A stretch of DNA of 64,000 bases from Siphonobacter aquaeclarae (GTDB lineage: Bacteria > Bacteroidota > Bacteroidia > Cytophagales > Spirosomataceae): contig NZ_FNGS01000006.1 in NCBI RefSeq assembly GCF_900103285.1, positions 248,001 to 312,000 of the forward strand. The letters run 5' to 3'. Made by a program: the position numbers and the translations under genes. Positions 60,213 to 64,000 of the stretch are shown here, in pieces. Position 1 is the stretch's first letter, and each line of letters begins with the position of its first letter. Below the pieces are notes generated by a model. It ran no database searches, had not been told where the DNA came from, and saw nothing but the letters and a program-made list of their open reading frames with translations.

Positions 60213-63200
60213 ATGATCGCATCGCCTACCTGTTTTCGGCTTCTGCTCCTGGTTGCAATTCTCGGCAGCCGGAGCCTTTTCGGACAAAGCACCGGGAAGA
60301 ACTTCGTGTTGGAACGTACTTACAAAGGGCCTCGCACCGCTGTCAGCGGGAACGTCAGGGATGCGGTCCAGCAGGTAAGCTATTTTGATGGTCTGGGCCG
60401 GCCTTTGCAGTCGATCAATGCCCAGGCAAGCCCCCTGCTTACAGGAAGTCGCCCGGCAGACCTGGTCAGCCACACCGAATACGATGCGGCGGGCCGGGTT
60501 TCGAAAGTATACGCGCCCTACCCGCAGGCGTATCAGGCTGCCAGCGCATTCGGAAACGGAAGGTATGTCAATGCGGACAGCGCCGTAGCTAAATCGGTGG
60601 CATTTTATAACACGACAGCCAATTTCGATCAGAACAATAACCGGGGATATACGCTGACCGAATACGAGGCGTCGCCGCTCAGCCGTGTAACGAAGCAGTT
60701 TTCAGTGGGTTCCGACCGCGCTGTAACCACCTCCTACGGCTCCAATGCGGCCAGCGAAGTCAATCGGTATGATGTTTCCGGAGATAATCCGGTGCGTAAC
60801 GGGTACTACGGGGCCGGGCAGTTGGTTAAAACCAGCGTAACCGATGAAAATGGGAATGTGTCCGTAGAATTTAAAGACAAAAGCGGGTTGACCCTGCTAA
60901 GATCTGTTCAGGCATCGTCTTCCACGTGGTTGAACACGTATTATGTCTACGATGATCTTTCCCAGCTCCGGTTTGTGTTACAGCCTGAATACCAGAATGA
61001 AGGCAGCGTCTCTAAATATGCCTTTAAATATACGTACAACGATCGGGGGCTGGTGAGCAGCAAATATGTGCCGGGCGGGGGGACAACCGAGATGTGGTAC
61101 GACAATCGCGACCGGCTGATTGAAAGCAAGGACGGCAACGGGAAATACACCTATTTTAAATACGATGAGTTAAACAGGGTAATTGAAACAGGGGAAAAGG
61201 CTGGCACAACCTACCGGGCACTGGTAAAAACACATTATGATACGTATTCGCCTCCGTTTAGCGGAGTGCAGACGTTTGTCAGCGGCTATGGCAATGGGTA
61301 TCCCGCTGCCCGCAGCATGAATGTGAATGGTCAGGTAACCGTAACCGCCGCACGCGTATTAAACCCGAATGGCGAATACGACGACGCGAAAGACGTCTGG
61401 CTTTGTACCACCATCTATTACGACGATCGCTTCAACGTCATCCAGACAATCCGAAACCTTTTTGATTTGGGAGGTAACAATAACAACTACGAATATGTAG
61501 TAAAGCAGATCCGTTTCGATGGTCGCGTCGAAAAAGAGCTTATCGAGCAAAAGGTGAGTACAGGAGAGCATTTTGTTGAGAAGCAATACACCTATGACCA
61601 TGCTGACCGGCTGCTGTCTGTCAGATATGTGGTGAAAAAAGACGGCGCGGAGAAGAAGAACATCGTGGTAAGTGCAAGCCGCTACGATGCCCTCGGGCAG
61701 TTGAAAAAGAAGTTTCTCCATTCTGCCGACAGCCGGAGTTTCCGGGAACAGCTCGATTACAGCTATGTTCCCAGAAGCTGGATGAGCAAAGTAACAGGTA
61801 AGACAGGAGCCGGGGAGAACTTTGGAATCGAACTCAAATATGCCAATGCAACTACTCCCCAATACAACGGGAATATCGGAGAAATGCTCTGGCGGCAGGC
61901 TGGCTCCGCGACCTGGCCAGGGTATAAGTTCACGTACGACGGCGCCAACCGTCTGTCCAAAGGAGAAGGCTCCGGCTATGATTACAGCGAAACGGTTTCG
62001 CTCTATGATCTGAACGGAAACATCCGAAAATTGCAACGGAAGAAGCTGACGGCTACCTGGGATGATCTGACCTACACCTACCTCGACGGCAACCGCCTCA
62101 CAAAGGTGACGGATGCAGGCACGGCCGAGGGTTTTAACAACGGAGCTTCCGCCGACAGCACAGACTACAACTACGACGGTAACGGGAACATGACCCGGGA
62201 CAAAAACCGGGGAATAGCAGACGGCGGCATCCGATACAATATCCTGAACCTACCCAGGGAAGTGGCGATCAATAACCTCACCATGAAATACCATTACGAT
62301 GCCGCGGGCACGAAGGTTCGGATGGAAAGAGGAACAGAAAACACCAAGTACGCCGGTTTCTTTGAGTACAACAGCAGTAACTACCTGACCCGGATCGGCA
62401 TAGAGGAAGGGCAGATTACGATCACCAATAACGGCGCAGGTATCAACGACTATTCGGTTGACTATTACCTGAAAGACCACCTGGGCAATGTACGCCAGGT
62501 CATTAACGAAGCGGGAATGCTTTTACAGGAAACGGAGTATTTTCCGTTTGGATTGGCAATTCCACGGACGGCCGGAACGAACAAATACCTTTATAACGGC
62601 AAGGAAAAGCAACCGGAGACGGGCTGGCTGGATTACGGGGCAAGAATGTATGATCCGACGGTTGGACGATGGATGGCTGTCGATCCATTGTCAGAAAAGT
62701 CAAGACGTTGGAGCCCGTACAATTATGGTGAAGATGATCCCATGGGAAAAGTAGATCCTGATGGCATGGAAGCAGGCCCCGGGGGGCAGGTCATCGGAAA
62801 TCCTAAAATTCTGGTCGCCGAAGGCTTCAGGCAATACCTGCAAGCTGCCGGCTCTTTTATTGATAGATTTTTTGTAAGCTCGCAAACGGCAGGAGATACA
62901 AAAATAAGCGATGCGAAAACCGGAGGTTCTGAGGTGCTCAAGGTAGCATCCTCGGTGAATGTCACTTATACGACGACTGTTTCAACTAATTTGGCGGGGC
63001 TCATGAAGATGAATAGCGAAAATAAACCAAAGGGACCGCTGCTGAATGTTACCAATACAATGGTTACCAGCCAGCAAACAGAGGTTGAAGGAAGTGCGAC
63101 AATTCGGGGGGCGGATGTCAAGGTGACCAACACAACCAATATTTCCAGCGATAAAGTGTCGAATACAACTGAATTTTCCGTTGGCAAAACGATTACAGTC

Positions 63201-63407
63201 AACGATAAATTGAGTGCCGGAGCAGCGGCATACATATCTCAGGAACGCACATCCAGTAGGGGAACTCTTAGCTCGCAAACGGACATAGGTCTCAAGGCGA
63301 GCGTCACGTATACACCGACAACCGCGACCAATCCAACGTATAATCGGGCGGCCGGTTCAACTGTTACCCAAACGTTTAAAATAGGGTTTATCGTGGATAA
63401 ACGCTGA
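60213..63407 (+). CDS. RHS-repeat protein with DUF6443 N-terminus and novel tail
   Basis: A 1064-residue exported RHS protein. The signal MIASPTCFRLLLLVAILGSRSLFG is followed by a DUF6443 region (about 30-190, VQQVSYFDGLGRPLQSIN), many YD repeats (240-740) and the RHS-associated core (about 755-850, DHLGNVRQVINE to YNYGEDDPMGKVDPDGM). After the core comes a tail of about 212 residues with no recognised toxin motif. It is Thr/Ser/Asn-rich, beta-predicted and looks like a barrel or coil (VNVTYTTTVSTNLAGLM, KASVTYTPTTATNPTYN). Base composition of the tail is more AT-rich than the core, which fits a swapped or acquired end. It follows the giant gene by 63 bases. Confidence 0.88.
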   Translation: MIASPTCFRLLLLVAILGSRSLFGQSTGKNFVLERTYKGPRTAVSGNVRDAVQQVSYFDGLGRPLQSINAQASPLLTGSRPADLVSHTEYDAAGRVSKVYAPYPQAYQAASAFGNGRYVNADSAVAKSVAFYNTTANFDQNNNRGYTLTEYEASPLSRVTKQFSVGSDRAVTTSYGSNAASEVNRYDVSGDNPVRNGYYGAGQLVKTSVTDENGNVSVEFKDKSGLTLLRSVQASSSTWLNTYYVYDDLSQLRFVLQPEYQNEGSVSKYAFKYTYNDRGLVSSKYVPGGGTTEMWYDNRDRLIESKDGNGKYTYFKYDELNRVIETGEKAGTTYRALVKTHYDTYSPPFSGVQTFVSGYGNGYPAARSMNVNGQVTVTAARVLNPNGEYDDAKDVWLCTTIYYDDRFNVIQTIRNLFDLGGNNNNYEYVVKQIRFDGRVEKELIEQKVSTGEHFVEKQYTYDHADRLLSVRYVVKKDGAEKKNIVVSASRYDALGQLKKKFLHSADSRSFREQLDYSYVPRSWMSKVTGKTGAGENFGIELKYANATTPQYNGNIGEMLWRQAGSATWPGYKFTYDGANRLSKGEGSGYDYSETVSLYDLNGNIRKLQRKKLTATWDDLTYTYLDGNRLTKVTDAGTAEGFNNGASADSTDYNYDGNGNMTRDKNRGIADGGIRYNILNLPREVAINNLTMKYHYDAAGTKVRMERGTENTKYAGFFEYNSSNYLTRIGIEEGQITITNNGAGINDYSVDYYLKDHLGNVRQVINEAGMLLQETEYFPFGLAIPRTAGTNKYLYNGKEKQPETGWLDYGARMYDPTVGRWMAVDPLSEKSRRWSPYNYGEDDPMGKVDPDGMEAGPGGQVIGNPKILVAEGFRQYLQAAGSFIDRFFVSSQTAGDTKISDAKTGGSEVLKVASSVNVTYTTTVSTNLAGLMKMNSENKPKGPLLNVTNTMVTSQQTEVEGSATIRGADVKVTNTTNISSDKVSNTTEFSVGKTITVNDKLSAGAAAYISQERTSSRGTLSSQTDIGLKASVTYTPTTATNPTYNRAAGSTVTQTFKIGFIVDKR

Positions 63408-63440
63408 GAAAAGGTTACTAACCGGATCGCCGCTCTTCAT

Positions 63441-63473
63441 GCTCTTCGAGATGTTCCGCAGGACATCTCGAAG
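63441..63473. repeat. 33-nt palindromic element, left copy
   Basis: GCTCTTCGAGATGTTCCGCA and 13 further bases ending CTCGAAG; CTTCGAGATGT pairs with ACATCTCGAAG. The right copy at 63585-63617 is its exact reverse complement. Confidence 0.85.
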
Positions 63474-63557
63474 CCAGATAAAAGAAGATATCTTATCTTC
63501 AAAACCTGGTGTTCACCAGTGAGGCGCCTTCGGAAGTAATTAGGGGGTGATGATGTT

Positions 63558-63575
63558 TCCAGATTTAAATCTGGA
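63558..63575. repeat. 18-bp perfect palindrome
   Basis: TCCAGATTTAAATCTGGA, located between the two 33-nt elements. Confidence 0.6.
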
Positions 63576-63584
63576 TTATCTGGA

Positions 63585-63617
63585 CTTCGAGATGTCCTGC
63601 GGAACATCTCGAAGAGC
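63585..63617. repeat. 33-nt palindromic element, right copy (inverted)
   Basis: Exact reverse complement of 63441-63473 over all 33 bases. Confidence 0.85.
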
Positions 63618-63689
63618 GGGTGGGTATATTTGCCGGATATTCGAAATCCCGGCTATTATAGCTCTAATGATCCAATGGTCGAAAGATTC

Positions 63690-63709
63690 ATTGTGGAGTA
63701 TTCTACAAA
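63690..63709. promoter_or_regulatory. Operator-like palindrome, site 1
   Basis: ATTGTGGAGTATTCTACAAA, matching 17 of 20 bases of the perfect palindrome at 63950-63969. It covers the -33 TTG (63691-63693) of the promoter of the small gene. Confidence 0.7.
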
Positions 63710-63720
63710 ACCTATATTTG
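63691..63720 (+). promoter_or_regulatory. Bacteroidota promoter for the small gene
   Basis: TTG at 63691-63693, a 19-base spacer and TATATTTG at 63713-63720, an exact TAnnTTTG. The ATG at 63725 lies only four bases past the -7 box, so the transcript would be leaderless or nearly so. Confidence 0.65.
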
Positions 63721-63724
63721 TGAT

Positions 63725-63934
63725 ATGAAGACGTTCGCCAGTATTGAAGAAGCCTTCCAATGGTGGCTGGAAAACATTTATCCGTCATTACCGCCCGATG
63801 TGAAAAAGGGCAAACCCGTTTCCGCCTGGCGGGATTACAAACACGGCGGCGGTGTCTCTGAAAAGCGTATGAAGGAGATCCTGACGGAATTCGGCCCGTT
63901 TGAAATTCAAACGATTATCACATACAAGACGTAA
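63725..63934 (+). CDS. Small helical protein, unknown function
   Basis: A 69-residue soluble protein without a signal peptide, beginning MKTFASIEEAFQWWLENIYP. It has an N-terminal helix, a basic middle (DVKKGKPVSAWRDYKHGGG), and a helix VSEKRMKEILTEFG that could belong to a helix-turn-helix. A strand-like end FEIQTIITYKT follows. I do not recognise a family. A promoter with an operator palindrome precedes it and the same palindrome precedes the next gene, so it may be an autoregulator or half of a two-gene unit. It could also be an immunity partner of the RHS tail, but nothing in the sequence shows this. Confidence 0.5.
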   Translation: MKTFASIEEAFQWWLENIYPSLPPDVKKGKPVSAWRDYKHGGGVSEKRMKEILTEFGPFEIQTIITYKT

Positions 63935-63949
63935 TTTTTTTATTTCAAT

Positions 63950-63969
63950 TTTGTAGAATATTCTACAAA
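63950..63969. promoter_or_regulatory. Operator-like perfect palindrome, site 2
   Basis: TTTGTAGAATATTCTACAAA is a perfect 20-bp palindrome. It directly abuts, and by one base overlaps, the ATG at 63969. A CAATTTTG box at 63946-63953 (one mismatch from TAnnTTTG) is embedded at its left edge. Confidence 0.75.
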
Positions 63970-64000
63970 TGAGTAACAGAGAAAAACCCGACAGGTACGT
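63969..64000 (+). CDS. Start of a gene cut by the window edge
   Basis: Only MSNREKPDRY is visible, beginning at the ATG at 63969, 34 bases after the small gene's stop. The upstream operator palindrome ends on its first base. The product cannot be identified, and this start is the likeliest but not certain. Confidence 0.35.
   Translation, partial: MSNREKPDRY

Larger units (their letters stand above)
63408..63724. other. Palindrome cluster downstream of the RHS gene
   Basis: A gene-free stretch with three palindromic objects: the 33-nt element at 63441-63473, the 18-bp palindrome at 63558-63575 and the inverted 33-nt element at 63585-63617. It ends with the promoter and operator of the small gene at 63725. 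Confidence 0.75.

Noticed and set aside
23147-63724. Insertion sequences or prophage genes in the accessory right half
   Set aside because: No transposase, integrase, capsid or terminase motif was seen, and the palindromic elements lack coding capacity.
1-64000. tRNA, rRNA, riboswitch or CRISPR loci
   Set aside because: I scanned intergenic regions by eye for CCA-ended cloverleafs, 16S/23S motifs, regular direct repeats and known riboswitch consensus boxes and found none. A covariance-model search would be decisive.

Overview
The window looks like a chromosome segment of a Bacteroidota bacterium, most likely order Cytophagales (Spirosoma/Dyadobacter-like). The reasons are two very large Oar-type TonB-dependent receptors, type IX secretion (T9SS) C-terminal sorting domains, an RHS protein of the Bacteroidota type, LytS/LytTR signalling, many lipoproteins, and several -7 promoter boxes of the form TAnnTTTG, which is the Bacteroidota sigma-factor signature. 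I see no rRNA, tRNA, IS element, prophage or CRISPR array.

Left part (1-29 kb) is mostly housekeeping. A CoA-binding protein and FabH converge on a shared perfect hairpin terminator. A minus-strand operon runs alpha/beta hydrolase, RsmI-like methyltransferase, MBL hydrolase, PssA, PurS. Next come a polyprenyl diphosphate synthase, a DUF4082-like lipoprotein, an OsmC protein, a carbonic-anhydrase-like protein and a Ppx/GppA phosphatase. The stretch 10.5-17.1 kb is a minus-strand envelope glycosylation locus: an ACP-like protein lacking its attachment serine, two ArnT/PMT-like transferases, an NDP-sugar epimerase, an ArnC/DPM1-like glycosyltransferase and an LPG-synthase/AglD-type membrane protein. 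Frr, PyrH, a biotinyl-lipoyl protein, an EamA transporter and DusB follow. A plus-strand run then holds a CPBP protease, DUF2007, CdsA, a HEAT-like protein, a CrtA-family protein, a LytS/LytTR pair and GalM.

Middle part (28-50 kb): a T9SS-exported protein, two tandem Oar-like TonB receptors, a patatin, a cysteine desulfurase, a complete RND efflux operon (TolC, permease, adaptor) with a trailing lipoprotein, two more lipoproteins, and an outer-membrane barrel protein paired with a TMEM175-family channel.

Right part (50-64 kb) is accessory and surface-oriented. It holds a T9SS protein with an SdrD-type domain, and a 2248-residue multidomain protein (SpvB/YD-like N-terminus, PKD, ricin, Ig, discoidin-like and DNRLRE modules, with a 687-bp internal tandem duplication). 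An RHS/DUF6443 protein with an unrecognised C-terminal tail follows. After it come a cluster of palindromes and a small two-gene unit in which each gene is preceded by the same 20-bp operator-like palindrome. This last region is the best candidate for something undescribed. A 46-nt double-hairpin repeat (three copies), a 28-bp perfect inverted repeat and a paired 33-nt palindrome point to several families of dispersed palindromic elements.
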